Origin: an uncultured Thermomicrobiales bacterium
Lineage (GTDB): Bacteria; Chloroflexota; Chloroflexia; Thermomicrobiales; UBA6265
DNA: 39,466 nt
Direction of reading: 5' to 3'
NCBI GenBank assembly: GCA_902806355.1
Contig: CADCWI010000017.1
Span: forward strand, 1-39,466
Made by a program: the position numbers and the translations under genes. Shown here piece by piece: positions 25,813 to 34,522 of this stretch; within the stretch, counting starts at the first letter, position 1, and the number at the start of each line of letters is the position of its first letter. The notes under the pieces were generated by a model. The model searched no databases, was not told the DNA's origin, and saw nothing but the letters and a program-made list of their open reading frames with translations.

Positions 25813-27666
25813 GTGACCAAGGACTATCGAACTCCAGGCAACACCCCCGTAGACCGCATGCTCGAAGGAGTTGTCGATCGACGCGCGCTGATGCGGCGGG
25901 CGGCGGCAATCGGTGTATCGCCGGCATTGCTGGCGGCGATGGGCGGCCTCGGCACGGGCACTGCTTCTGCTGCCGGATTCCAGACCGATGCGGGCGGCTT
26001 GCTGACCGTCAACAACGAGCAGCAACCAAGCTGGATCCGCAACTTCAACCCGCTGCTGCCGGAGAACGTCAGCTGCCGCTGGCCCACGTATTGGGGTATC
26101 TACGAGTCACTGTTCGTCTACAACACGATCCGGGCCGAGATCGTGCCGTTGCTCGCGACCGAGTGGGCGTTCAATGCCGACAACACCCAGCTGACGTTCA
26201 CGACCCGGGAGGGGGTGCAGTGGTCCGATGGCACGCCTTTCTCCGCCCACGACGTCGCTTTCACCTTCAACTTGTTCCTCGAAAATGACGCAATCCCGGG
26301 GAACGGGGCACGGGGTGTTGCCGATCGGGTGGAATCCATTGTCGCGGAGAGTGACACGACGGTCGTCTTCACATTCAAGGCCCCGTACACGGTTGGGCTG
26401 TACGACATCGGGAGCCAGATGATCGTGCCACGCCACATCTTCGGCGTGTTTTCCTCGCAGTCGGCGACCCCTGGGACCCCGGCCGCCACTCCTGTCGGTG
26501 GCGCGACTCCGGTCGGCGCGGCGACTCCGGCCGCTGCCGCCCCGGCTGAAGATGTGCTGACGTTCCGGAACGAGAATCCGGTTGGCACTGGTCCGTTCAC
26601 CGAGGTCGCTCGTTTCGAGAACCAGATCTGGGAGCTGCACAAGAACCCCAACTACTGGCAGGAAGGCAAACCGGCCATCCAGGGGTTGCGGATTCCCGCG
26701 TACTCCAGCAACGACGCGGTCAACCTCGCCACGATCAACGGCGAGAACGACTGGGCTGCCAACTTTATCCCGGACATCGAGGAAACGTTCATCTCGAAGG
26801 ACCCGGAGCACTTCCATTACTGGTTCCCGGCCACGGGCGCGACGGTGCATCTTTATCTGAATACCGAGGTCGCACCGTTCGACAACGCCGACGTGCGCAA
26901 AGCGGTCAGCATGGCGATCAACCGTGATCAAATCGTGGCGGTCGCGATGTACGACTACACGCATCCGGCCGACAGCACCGGCTTGAGCGACGCGGCGGAA
27001 TCCTGGAAGGTCGAGGAAGCCAAGACAGCCGAGTGGGTGACGATGAATCCGGACCGCGCCAACGAGTTGCTCGACGCGGCCGGCTTCACGCGAGACGGGG
27101 ATGTTCGCACCCTTCCGGACGGTACACCGATGGAGTACGAGCTCAACGTCGTCTCTGGGTGGTCCGACTGGGTTCAGGCCGTCGACATCATCGGCCAGAA
27201 TCTCGCCGAGATCGGGATCCGGGCGACGGTCAAGCCTTACGACCAGACGACATGGCAGACACGCGTCCAGAACGGCGAGTTCACGATGTCGATCGGCTGG
27301 AGCTCCCAGGGCAGCACGCCGTACAACTTCTACCGGGCCGTCATGTCGACCCAGACAAAGGTGCCGATCGGCGAATCCGCCGGGGAGAACTGGCACCGAT
27401 TCGCCTCGCCTGAGGCTGACGCGCTTCTCGAACAGTTCGCCGCAACTTCTGATGCGGCCCAGCAGAAGGACCTCGTCAATCAGCTGCAGATGATCTATGC
27501 CGAGCAGGCCCCGGCGATCCCACTCTTCCCGGGCCCGCAGTGGGGCGAGTACAACACCACCCGGTTCGAGGGCTTCCCGAACGAGGAAAACCCGTACTGC
27601 CTGCTCTCGACCTACGCGGCCGAGCGAGGCATCCTGCTGACTACGATTACTCCAGTCGCCGGATAG
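25813..27666 (+). CDS. Secreted solute-binding protein of an Opp/Dpp-type ABC transporter (SBP family 5)
   Basis: A 617-residue extracytoplasmic binding protein. The N-terminus has a twin-arginine-like signal (DRRALMRRAA at about 22-31, then a hydrophobic stretch and TASA at 50-53), so export by Tat is likely. The family 5 core follows: ESLFVYN, LATEWAFNADNTQLTFTTREGVQWSDGTPFSAHDVAFTF and later the NRDQIV region. Residues 217-246 form an Ala/Thr/Pro/Gly-rich linker inside the fold, unusual in position. A GTG start has AAAGGA 7 nt upstream. Such proteins bind peptides, but in Thermotogae and Pyrococcus also cello-oligosaccharides; the neighbours here favour a sugar. Confidence 0.9.
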   Translation: MTKDYRTPGNTPVDRMLEGVVDRRALMRRAAAIGVSPALLAAMGGLGTGTASAAGFQTDAGGLLTVNNEQQPSWIRNFNPLLPENVSCRWPTYWGIYESLFVYNTIRAEIVPLLATEWAFNADNTQLTFTTREGVQWSDGTPFSAHDVAFTFNLFLENDAIPGNGARGVADRVESIVAESDTTVVFTFKAPYTVGLYDIGSQMIVPRHIFGVFSSQSATPGTPAATPVGGATPVGAATPAAAAPAEDVLTFRNENPVGTGPFTEVARFENQIWELHKNPNYWQEGKPAIQGLRIPAYSSNDAVNLATINGENDWAANFIPDIEETFISKDPEHFHYWFPATGATVHLYLNTEVAPFDNADVRKAVSMAINRDQIVAVAMYDYTHPADSTGLSDAAESWKVEEAKTAEWVTMNPDRANELLDAAGFTRDGDVRTLPDGTPMEYELNVVSGWSDWVQAVDIIGQNLAEIGIRATVKPYDQTTWQTRVQNGEFTMSIGWSSQGSTPYNFYRAVMSTQTKVPIGESAGENWHRFASPEADALLEQFAATSDAAQQKDLVNQLQMIYAEQAPAIPLFPGPQWGEYNTTRFEGFPNEENPYCLLSTYAAERGILLTTITPVAG

Positions 27667-27674
27667 ACAGGACA

Positions 27675-27709
27675 CGGCGGGCGCTCCCTTCGCGGGGCGG
27701 CGCCCGCCG
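27675..27709 (+). terminator. GC-rich hairpin after the binding-protein gene
   Basis: CGGCGGGCGC (27675-27684) pairs perfectly with GCGCCCGCCG (27700-27709); the 15-nt loop may pair further. It begins 9 nt after the stop codon. With no T-run it is more likely a partial terminator or mRNA stabiliser, which would give more binding protein than permease. Confidence 0.55.
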
Positions 27710-27716
27710 CTCCTCC

Positions 27717-27741
27717 GTAGGGGCGACCCCTGTGGTCGCCC
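27717..27741. repeat. REP-like palindromic element, copy 1
   Basis: It begins GTAGG and folds as GGGCGACC-CCTGT-GGTCGCCC. It is related to the inverted copy at 27812-27836. A third, partial copy, GTAGGGGCGAGCC, starts at 27878, just before the permease gene. Confidence 0.65.
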
Positions 27742-27811
27742 GGGGTCGACGTAGGACATCGCACGTGTAGCGGCGCGATCGGTCATTATCCCCGGCGGTT
27801 CGGGGAAACGC

Positions 27812-27836
27812 GGGTCACCACAGGGGTGACCCCTAC
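27812..27836. repeat. REP-like palindromic element, inverted copy 2
   Basis: Read on the minus strand it begins GTAGG and folds as GGGTCACC-CCTGT-GGTGACCC. Compared with copy 1, two stem pairs changed on both sides together, so pairing is kept. The two copies face each other across about 70 bp. Confidence 0.65.
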
Positions 27837-27923
27837 TGATTGACCGAGGAACGCATGATGATTCCTGAAGGTCTGTCGTAGGGGCGAGCCACACGATCAT
27901 TCGTGGGACAAGAGGCCAGCATC

Positions 27924-28901
27924 ATGAACTTCGTACTTCGCAGACTTGGCTTCTATGCTTTGGCGGCGTGGGTTTCGCTGACACTGAACTTTCTATTGCC
28001 CCGATTCATGCCGGGGGATCCTGGCGACGCGATCATGGCCCGCCTCCAGGGGCAGATGCGGCCGGAAACGGTCAATGCGATGCGGGAGGCCTACGGTCTC
28101 TCCGATGATCCGCTGTGGATGCAGTACATCGCATACATGTCGAACGTCTTCCGGGGGGAATTCGGAGTATCCATCTCGGCCTTTCCAGCTCCGGTAACCG
28201 AGGTCATTCTTCAGAGTTTCGTTTGGACCCTGCTGCTGGGTTCCGTCGCCACCATCATCAGCTTCGCAGTGGGTTCCCTGCTTGGGATGATCGGTGCATG
28301 GCGCCGTGGTGGAATTCTCGATTCAGTCGCTCCCCCGTTGCTCATCTTCATCGGATCCTTTCCCTACTTCTGGCTGGCACTCCTCGCGCTCTACTTCCTC
28401 AGCTTCCAGTGGGGTTTGTTTCCGCTCCGGCACGCGTACAGCGACGACCTGTCTCCCGCGTTCACGCTCGAATTTGTTCTCAGTGTCCTTCGGCATCTCA
28501 TCCTGCCCGCCGGATCGTTGGTCCTGGTATCGGTCGGAGGCTGGGTCCTCGGCATGAGGAACACCATGATCTCCACCCTTTCCGAGGATTACGTGACGAT
28601 GGCCGAGGCCAAGGGTTTGCCGCAGAGCCGGGTGATGCTCCAGTACGCGGCGCGAAACGCGATGTTGCCGAACATTACGGCGTTCGGTCTGCAACTGGGG
28701 TTCGTTCTTGGTGGAGCATTGCTGACCGAAGTCGTGTTTGGCTATCCCGGCCTGGGATTTCAGCTTCTCGGGGCGGTTCGGGCGCTGGACTACCCGTTGA
28801 TGCAAGGCATTTTCCTGATGCTGACGCTGTCAGTGCTCGGGGTCAATCTCATCGTGGACCTTCTCTATGTCCGCCTCGATCCTCGCGTGCGTGGAACCTA
28901 G
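27924..28901 (+). CDS. ABC transporter permease, DppB/OppB type
   Basis: A 325-residue inner membrane permease. It has the typical start FVLRRLGFYALAAWVSLTLNFLLPRFMPGDP (about 3-33), where an N-terminal helix leads to the conserved PGDP, then six hydrophobic segments in all. The cytoplasmic coupling loop is TLSEDYVTMAEAKGLPQSRVMLQYAARNAMLPNI, with the EAA-type Glu-Ala...Gly that contacts the ATPase. I chose the ATG at 27924 because GAGG lies 8 nt before it; a GTG at 27903 is in frame. It pairs with the DppC-type permease at 29003 to form the channel. Confidence 0.93.
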   Translation: MNFVLRRLGFYALAAWVSLTLNFLLPRFMPGDPGDAIMARLQGQMRPETVNAMREAYGLSDDPLWMQYIAYMSNVFRGEFGVSISAFPAPVTEVILQSFVWTLLLGSVATIISFAVGSLLGMIGAWRRGGILDSVAPPLLIFIGSFPYFWLALLALYFLSFQWGLFPLRHAYSDDLSPAFTLEFVLSVLRHLILPAGSLVLVSVGGWVLGMRNTMISTLSEDYVTMAEAKGLPQSRVMLQYAARNAMLPNITAFGLQLGFVLGGALLTEVVFGYPGLGFQLLGAVRALDYPLMQGIFLMLTLSVLGVNLIVDLLYVRLDPRVRGT

Positions 28902-29002
28902 GATGGTTGCCAATTCCATGAGTCTCCAGGCAGAGGCGTCGAAACGCGTCGCACATACTCTGCTGACGGACTACCTGATCAGGCGGAGCGGGAGATAAAG
29001 AC

Positions 29003-30031
29003 ATGAGCGTGAATCCAACCATAGTCGGAAGCGAGATTGCGGCGGTCGAGCCTGTCGATGACAGGACAGAAACCTCGTCGACCGGCACCGCTCCGCGACG
29101 TCGCCGGGGCGGGGCGATGGCAGGAATGATTCTGGGCAACCGCAAGGCCACGGTCGGTGCGGCAATCCTGCTGATTTTTGTGTTCCTGGCGATCTTCGCG
29201 CCATGGATTACGCCGTACGAGCCCGACGAATTCGCCGGCCGCCCGCATCTCGCGCCGTCACGCGACCATCTGTTTGGCACGACCGGATCCGGCGAAGATG
29301 TATTTTCGCAGACCGTCTATGGCACGCGTATCTCGCTGGGTACAGGAGTGATCGTCGGCGTTGCGACAGCCGTCATCGGAGCCCTCGTCGGGATGACCGC
29401 CGGGTACTTCCGGGGGCGGGTCGATGACTTGCTCTCGGTGATCACCAACGTCTTCCTGATCATTCCCGGGCTCCCGCTGATCATCATCCTGGCGGCCTTC
29501 CTGCCGGCCGGGTTCTGGACGATCGTCGCGGTGCTGTCGCTGACCGGATGGTCATGGGGTGCACGCGTATTGCGCTCCCAGACGCTCTCGTTGCGGGAAA
29601 AGGACTTCGTGTCGTCGGCGGTCGTGAGCGGCGAGGGCAGCGCGCGCATCATCTTCCGCGAGATCCTGCCAAACATGATGTCGATCGTCGTCGCCGGCAT
29701 GTTCGGCGGGATCACGTATGCGATTGGCGCCCAGGCCGGGCTGGAGTTCATTGGTCTCGGTAATCCGAGCGCGATCAGCTGGGGCACGAGCTTGTACTGG
29801 GCACAGAACAACGCCGGCTTGTTGACGGGAGCCTGGTGGACGTTCGTTCCCGCCGGGACCTGTATCGCGCTCGTCGCCTTCTCCCTGGCCATGATCAACT
29901 TCGCGATCGATGAGGTCACGAACCCGCGGTTGCGGTCGCAGCGCGAGATCTCGATCGCGCTCAAGCGGTACAAGCATCATCTCGGATCCTCGCGCGCGAC
30001 ACCAGTGCTTGAGGGGACCTCGGGAGATTAG
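29003..30031 (+). CDS. ABC transporter permease, DppC/OppC type
   Basis: A 342-residue permease. After a hydrophilic N-terminal tail of about 45 residues comes a first helix (TVGAAILLIFVFLAIFAPWITPYEP), then an N-terminal OppC-like periplasmic loop with the HLFGTTGSGEDVFSQTVYGTRISL motif and five more helices. The EAA coupling loop is SSAVVSGEGSARIIFREILPNMM. GGGAG lies 9 nt before the ATG. It forms the channel together with the DppB-type protein and is followed after 10 nt by the first ATPase. Confidence 0.93.
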   Translation: MSVNPTIVGSEIAAVEPVDDRTETSSTGTAPRRRRGGAMAGMILGNRKATVGAAILLIFVFLAIFAPWITPYEPDEFAGRPHLAPSRDHLFGTTGSGEDVFSQTVYGTRISLGTGVIVGVATAVIGALVGMTAGYFRGRVDDLLSVITNVFLIIPGLPLIIILAAFLPAGFWTIVAVLSLTGWSWGARVLRSQTLSLREKDFVSSAVVSGEGSARIIFREILPNMMSIVVAGMFGGITYAIGAQAGLEFIGLGNPSAISWGTSLYWAQNNAGLLTGAWWTFVPAGTCIALVAFSLAMINFAIDEVTNPRLRSQREISIALKRYKHHLGSSRATPVLEGTSGD

Positions 30032-30041
30032 GAAAGCGTCC

Positions 30042-31118
30042 ATGAAAGTGACATCACGAGGTGCCTCGCAACCGCGTCAGGAGCAAGCGGCCACGGACGC
30101 GCTGATCGATATTCGCGATCTCAGGGTGGAATACGTTTCGGATCGGGGACCGGTGCGGGCGGTTGATGGTGTCTCGCTTTCGATCCGGCCCGGCGAAGTA
30201 CTCGGACTCGCGGGAGAATCCGGCAGTGGAAAATCGACCATTGCACAGGGCATCCTGCGAATTCTCCAGCCACCGGCGGTGATCACGGGCGGTCAGGTGA
30301 TGTTCGGCGGCAGGGACATCCTGCGCATCTCCGATCACGAGCTGGAGCAATTCCGCTGGCGAGATGTATCGATGGTGTTCCAGAGTGCGATGAACGCGCT
30401 GAACCCGGTGATGACGATCGGGGACCAGATCATCGATGTGATACAGGCACATGAAGAGGTCCGGAGCCGGGAAGCACGGAGCCGAGCCGAAGAGCTGCTG
30501 AAGATCGTCGGGATCGAGAGCTCCCGGATCGATTCGTATCCCCATCAGCTCTCGGGAGGAATGCGGCAGCGGGCGATGATCGCCATCGCGCTTGCATTGA
30601 ACCCGCCGTTGATGATCATGGACGAGCCAACGACGGCTCTCGATGTTGTGGTCCAGAAGGAGATCATGCAGCAGATCAACGAACTCAAGGAGCGCCTTGG
30701 GTTCTCGATCATCTTCATCACGCATGACCTCTCGCTGCTGGTCGAGATCTCGGATCGGATCGCGATCATGTACGCGGGACAGATCGTCGAGCTTGCGGAC
30801 GCCCGAGAGCTGTTCGATCGACCGCTGCATCCGTATACCCAGGGACTGATGCGCTCATTCCCATCGCTTACAGGCGAGCGGCACAAGCTCACGGGAATCG
30901 CCGGGTCGCCTCCTGATCTCGTCAGTCCGCCGAAGGGTTGCCGCTTTTACGCGCGCTGCACCCAACGGAAAGACGGGTATGACGAGGTGGCTCCACCGTT
31001 GACGGAAGTCTCGGAGCGCCACTGGGTCGCATGTCACCAGTATCTGGATGGAAGCACGGGTCTCCGCCCCGGCGAGCAACCGGTGCAGATGGTGGAAAGG
31101 GGCGCTCGCAATGCATGA
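30042..31118 (+). CDS. ABC transporter ATPase, DppD/OppD type
   Basis: A 358-residue ATPase energising the transporter. With the ATG at 30042 (AGGAAA about 8 nt upstream), Walker A GESGSGKST is at 58-66, the signature LSGGMRQR at 170-177 and Walker B MDEPTTALD at 193-201. The C-terminus has the oligopeptide/dipeptide extension with SPPKGCRFYARC and a further WVAC. In this subfamily the cysteines can hold an iron-sulfur cluster. The stop overlaps the start of the next ATPase by 8 nt, so the two subunits are co-translated and likely act as a heterodimer. Confidence 0.94.
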   Translation: MKVTSRGASQPRQEQAATDALIDIRDLRVEYVSDRGPVRAVDGVSLSIRPGEVLGLAGESGSGKSTIAQGILRILQPPAVITGGQVMFGGRDILRISDHELEQFRWRDVSMVFQSAMNALNPVMTIGDQIIDVIQAHEEVRSREARSRAEELLKIVGIESSRIDSYPHQLSGGMRQRAMIAIALALNPPLMIMDEPTTALDVVVQKEIMQQINELKERLGFSIIFITHDLSLLVEISDRIAIMYAGQIVELADARELFDRPLHPYTQGLMRSFPSLTGERHKLTGIAGSPPDLVSPPKGCRFYARCTQRKDGYDEVAPPLTEVSERHWVACHQYLDGSTGLRPGEQPVQMVERGARNA

Positions 31119-32166
31119 CACGAACGGACCGGGCGTCGCCGTCGCCGATAGCGCCAGCACAGCGACCGCAACGGCCACGGGCGAGCAGCCCATCATGGAA
31201 GTCCGGCACCTGACCAAGCATTTTCCCGTTGGCGGCGTGATCGGCGGCAAGGTCGTCCATGCGCTGGAGGACGTCTCGTTCTCGATCCCGCAGCGGAGTG
31301 TCGTCGCGGTGGTGGGAGAGTCCGGCAGCGGCAAGAGCACGACGGCTCGCGTTCTGGCGAGGCTGACACCGCCAACCAGTGGCGAGATCCTCTATCAGGG
31401 TAAGAACATCATTGAGAAAGAGCCCCGGCATGCCTCGCTAGATTACCGTGGCGACGTGCAGATGGTGTTTCAGGACCCGTTTGGATCGCTGAACGCCGTG
31501 CATCCGGTTGGATATCATCTGGAGCGGCCGCTCAAGATTCACAAGAAAGCCAGGGGACGACGGCAAATTCAGGCACGGGTGGAGGAGCTGCTGACGACAG
31601 TCGGGCTCGAACCCGCCGCGGAGGTCGCCGCACGCTATCCATACCAACTCTCCGGCGGTCAACGTCAACGCGTTGCGATCGCGCGAGCGTTGGCGGTGGA
31701 GCCGAAGCTCCTTCTCGCCGATGAGCCAGTGTCGATGCTGGATGTCTCGATCCGGATCGGCATTCTCAACCTGATCGAACGCCTGAAGGATGAGCGAGGC
31801 ATCTCCTTCCTCTATATCACCCACGATATCGCCAGTGCCCGTTACATCGGCGATCAAACCAACGTGATGTATGCCGGGCGGATGGTCGAGGGGGCAGAAA
31901 GCCGGGAGTTGATCGATGCTCCAGCGCATCCCTACACGAAGCTGCTGCTGTCGGCCGTCCCGAACCCGCACGCCGGGTTGAAGACGACGGAGACCATGGC
32001 ACGGGGGGAGATCCCGTCGTTGATCGATCCGCCGCCAGGATGCCCGTTCGCGCCGAGATGCCCGCACGCGATGCCGGTCTGCGAGCGCGAGATGCCGGGA
32101 GTGACCGACCTCGGGAACGCCCACTGGGTGCGCTGTCATCTCTACCCAAACGATCCTGGCTCCTGA
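31111..32166 (+). CDS. ABC transporter ATPase, DppF/OppF type
   Basis: A 351-residue second ATPase. Walker A GESGSGKS is at 69-76, signature LSGGQRQR at 180-187, Walker B and D-loop DEPVSMLD at 204-211. The usual TSALD is VSMLD here, a form I associate with sugar-type Opp-like transporters of thermophiles, though that is from memory. The C-terminal DPPPGCPFAPRCPHAMPVC stretch is the family extension with cysteines. An N-terminal Ala/Thr-rich tail of about 27 residues precedes the domain. A hairpin lies 34 nt after the stop, and the catabolic genes follow after 423 nt. Confidence 0.94.
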   Translation: MHDTNGPGVAVADSASTATATATGEQPIMEVRHLTKHFPVGGVIGGKVVHALEDVSFSIPQRSVVAVVGESGSGKSTTARVLARLTPPTSGEILYQGKNIIEKEPRHASLDYRGDVQMVFQDPFGSLNAVHPVGYHLERPLKIHKKARGRRQIQARVEELLTTVGLEPAAEVAARYPYQLSGGQRQRVAIARALAVEPKLLLADEPVSMLDVSIRIGILNLIERLKDERGISFLYITHDIASARYIGDQTNVMYAGRMVEGAESRELIDAPAHPYTKLLLSAVPNPHAGLKTTETMARGEIPSLIDPPPGCPFAPRCPHAMPVCEREMPGVTDLGNAHWVRCHLYPNDPGS

Positions 32167-32199
32167 TCCATCGCTGCCTCGCATGCGGCCCGTATCGTA

Positions 32200-32222
32200 A
32201 GGGCAGATCATGTATCTGCCCT
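32200..32222 (+). terminator. Hairpin after the transporter genes
   Basis: AGGGCAGAT (32200-32208) pairs perfectly with ATCTGCCCT (32214-32222) around CATGT. There is no T-run. It may separate the transporter message from the catabolic genes. Confidence 0.5.
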
Positions 32223-32589
32223 GTCCAGTGGGTCGACGCTCGAAACAGCGGTGGATGTGCCAACCTCGGGCGGACATACAAATCGACCACGATTCGATAA
32301 GGTGACGGTCCTTGCTGGTCGATTCTCGTCCCGCCCTTACGAACGTGCGTGGAATACAGCGTGAAGAGCGGTTGTCGTCGCACGAGAATCAGGAGAGCGT
32401 CGACCACGCCGGACGCGGGAGGATGGCCCCGGCGCATCTTCGTGATGCGCGCAAGCTCCGCGAGATTGGATCACACCTTGCGGAACCCCGATACCCCGGT
32501 ATGGTTACGATCAGGACGCACGGGCGCTTGCCCATGTCGCCGACGGAGAGACCACGGCGTTGCCGGCGGATAGAGAAGGACAACTCAGC
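32223..32589 (+). other. Gap between transporter and catabolic genes
   Basis: About 370 nt without a convincing gene. ATACC-CC-GGTAT near 32490 is a small palindrome that overlaps a weak promoter-like pair (TTGCGG, 16 bp, TATGGT). This may mark an internal promoter for the oxidoreductase-isomerase-glucosidase genes, with low certainty. No second TGGGAGCGCTCCCA site is present. Confidence 0.3.
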
Positions 32590-33696
32590 GTGATCAGGTG
32601 TGGAGTCATTGGCTGCGGACATGTCGCACAGGAGGAGTACTTCCCTGGCATCCAGGGACTCGGCGCGGAACGGGCACGAACCGTCGCGGTGTTCGACACC
32701 GTGCAACAACGCGTCGACGATGCGCTGAAGCAGAACCCCGGCGCCTCGGGGTATACCACCCTCGACGAGTTTCTCGCGCACGACGGCGGGTCCGGCATGG
32801 ATCTCGTCTTCAATCTCACTCCGGCTCCGCTTCATCGGGACATTACCGCCCGGGCGCTGGAAGCCGGTTACCACGTGTTTACGGAAAAGCCGATCGCGGC
32901 GAATGTCGAGGATGCGGTAGAGCTCGCGGCAATCGCCGATGCACAGGGACGTCGACTGTTTAGCGCACCGGCCACCCTGGTCACGGGCCGGTTCCTGTGG
33001 ATCAAGTCGATGCTGGACGCGGGTGAGTTCGGCGAGCCCTGGTTCATCAAAGCCGCGATCGCCGGGATGGGTCCGGCCGCCTGGAGCAGTTACATCGGTG
33101 ATCCACGGGTCTTCTACAAACAGGGAGTCGGCCCGCTGATCGACACCGGGGTGTACATGCTGCACACGATCACCGGGTTGCTCGGATCTGCGGTGCGGGT
33201 GCATGCAATGGGCGGCATCGTCTATCCGGAACGTCCAATGCTGATCGAACGGTTCGCCGGCGAAAGCGTATCGGTCGAGACGCCCGACATCGTCTCCCTC
33301 AACCTGGAGCTGGAGAACAACCGGTTCGCCCACCTCTTCTCGAGCTTCGCCACTCCGGCATCGAAGTCTCCGTACTTCGAGCTCTATGCGAAGCGCGGGA
33401 CGATCAGCGTCAACCAGCAGCAGTGGTACAGCGGAAATGGCCCGATCGATATCTACCGGCGGTCCGAGGACGGAACGGGTCCCGCCGACGAATGGAGCGA
33501 CAACGTTCCGGTACCAGAGCCGTCGGCGGCGGCCGGCATTCTCGAGTCCGGTATCCTGCATGCAATCGAGTGCCTTGAAACCGGATCCGAATCGGTGTTG
33601 ACCGCGAAGCATGCCACGCATGTTCTGGAAATCATGACCGGTGCGTTGCGATCGATCGAGACGGGCGAGCCAGTGCAGATCACCTCAACTCTGTAG
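32590..33696 (+). CDS. Gfo/Idh/MocA-family sugar oxidoreductase
   Basis: A 368-residue NAD(P)-dependent dehydrogenase. The N-terminal Rossmann motif GVIGCGHVA is at 5-13, and EKPIAAN at 99-105 contains the family's conserved Lys-Pro that positions the nicotinamide. A GD-containing stretch and a helix with a TGVYMLHTI-like segment (GPLIDTGVYMLHTITG) supply the catalytic Asp and His region. I chose the GTG at 32590 because AGAAGGA lies 9 nt upstream; a TTG at 32560 is in frame. It probably oxidises or reduces a sugar hydroxyl of the imported glucoside. The isomerase-like gene follows after 58 nt. Confidence 0.88.
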   Translation: MIRCGVIGCGHVAQEEYFPGIQGLGAERARTVAVFDTVQQRVDDALKQNPGASGYTTLDEFLAHDGGSGMDLVFNLTPAPLHRDITARALEAGYHVFTEKPIAANVEDAVELAAIADAQGRRLFSAPATLVTGRFLWIKSMLDAGEFGEPWFIKAAIAGMGPAAWSSYIGDPRVFYKQGVGPLIDTGVYMLHTITGLLGSAVRVHAMGGIVYPERPMLIERFAGESVSVETPDIVSLNLELENNRFAHLFSSFATPASKSPYFELYAKRGTISVNQQQWYSGNGPIDIYRRSEDGTGPADEWSDNVPVPEPSAAAGILESGILHAIECLETGSESVLTAKHATHVLEIMTGALRSIETGEPVQITSTL

Positions 33697-33754
33697 CGGA
33701 AACGTCTAGCACGGGTGTTGGTCCGTGATTCACCGGGAAGGGGATCAGGAAATC

Positions 33755-34522
33755 ATGAGGAAGGACCAGATCGGGATCCAGCTGTACACGATTCGTGAGG
33801 CCGCGGCAGCCGATCTCGACGCCGCGTTGGGACAAATCGCCGGGATCGGTTACACGGCCGTCGAATTTGCGGGATTCCAGGGGCTGACCGCTCCTACCGT
33901 CAAGGGGCTCCTCGACAAGCACGGGCTGAAGGCCGCCGCCGCGCACGTGCCGCTGGCGGCGTTCCAGGAGAGTCTCGACGGCGTGATCGATGACCTGACG
34001 ACGATCGAGGCGGAGTGGGGGATCGTGCCCTGGGTGTCTCCGGGGGACCGGTCCGAAGACGCGATGCTCAAGATCGCGAGCGATTTCGATACCTATGCCG
34101 AGCGCCTGCGCACGGTGGGCATCAAGTTCGCGTATCACAATCACGACTTCGAGTTCTCGGAGACGACTGAGGATGGCCGCACGATCTTCGACACGATGGT
34201 CGCGATCACAACGCCGGGTCTCGTCTATTTCGAGCTGGACGCCTTCTGGGCGGCGGTCGGGGGATTCAACCCGGCGAAGGTCATCTCGGACAACGCCGAC
34301 CGGATCGGTCTCGTCCATCTCAAGGATGCTCCCCAGGCCGGTGCAGAGCGGGGGAATGACGTGCCGTTCGGCGAAGGCGTCCTCGATTGGGCCGGCATCC
34401 TCGCTGCCGCGCGCTCGGCGGGCGTTTCCTGGTACATCACCGAGCAGGACAACCCGAATCCAAACGATCCCTTTGCCGATGTGGCAAAGGCCCTGAAGAA
34501 TGCTGAGGCTATGGCCCAATGA
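33755..34522 (+). CDS. Xylose isomerase-like TIM-barrel protein (sugar phosphate isomerase/epimerase family)
   Basis: A 255-residue protein of the AP-endonuclease-2 / IolE-HYI superfamily. The start IGIQLYTIRE and GYTAVEFAGF, then KFAYHNHDFEF (His and Glu metal ligands), YFELDAFWA and VHLKD are typical metal-binding strands. Members isomerise or epimerise sugars or act on keto-sugars with a divalent metal. AGGA lies about 6 nt before the ATG at 33755. It overlaps the GH1 gene by ATGA, a strong sign of linked function. The exact reaction is not predictable from sequence. Confidence 0.85.
   Translation: MRKDQIGIQLYTIREAAAADLDAALGQIAGIGYTAVEFAGFQGLTAPTVKGLLDKHGLKAAAAHVPLAAFQESLDGVIDDLTTIEAEWGIVPWVSPGDRSEDAMLKIASDFDTYAERLRTVGIKFAYHNHDFEFSETTEDGRTIFDTMVAITTPGLVYFELDAFWAAVGGFNPAKVISDNADRIGLVHLKDAPQAGAERGNDVPFGEGVLDWAGILAAARSAGVSWYITEQDNPNPNDPFADVAKALKNAEAMAQ

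Noticed and set aside
26107..27900. A 597-residue open frame on the minus strand opposite the binding-protein gene
   Set aside because: Composition is Arg/Val/His/Asp-heavy with no motifs; the plus-strand gene is clearly a family 5 binding protein with signal peptide.
32389..33621. A 410-residue minus-strand frame opposite the Gfo/Idh gene
   Set aside because: Antisense shadow with no motif; the plus-strand product has a clear Rossmann motif and ribosome binding site.
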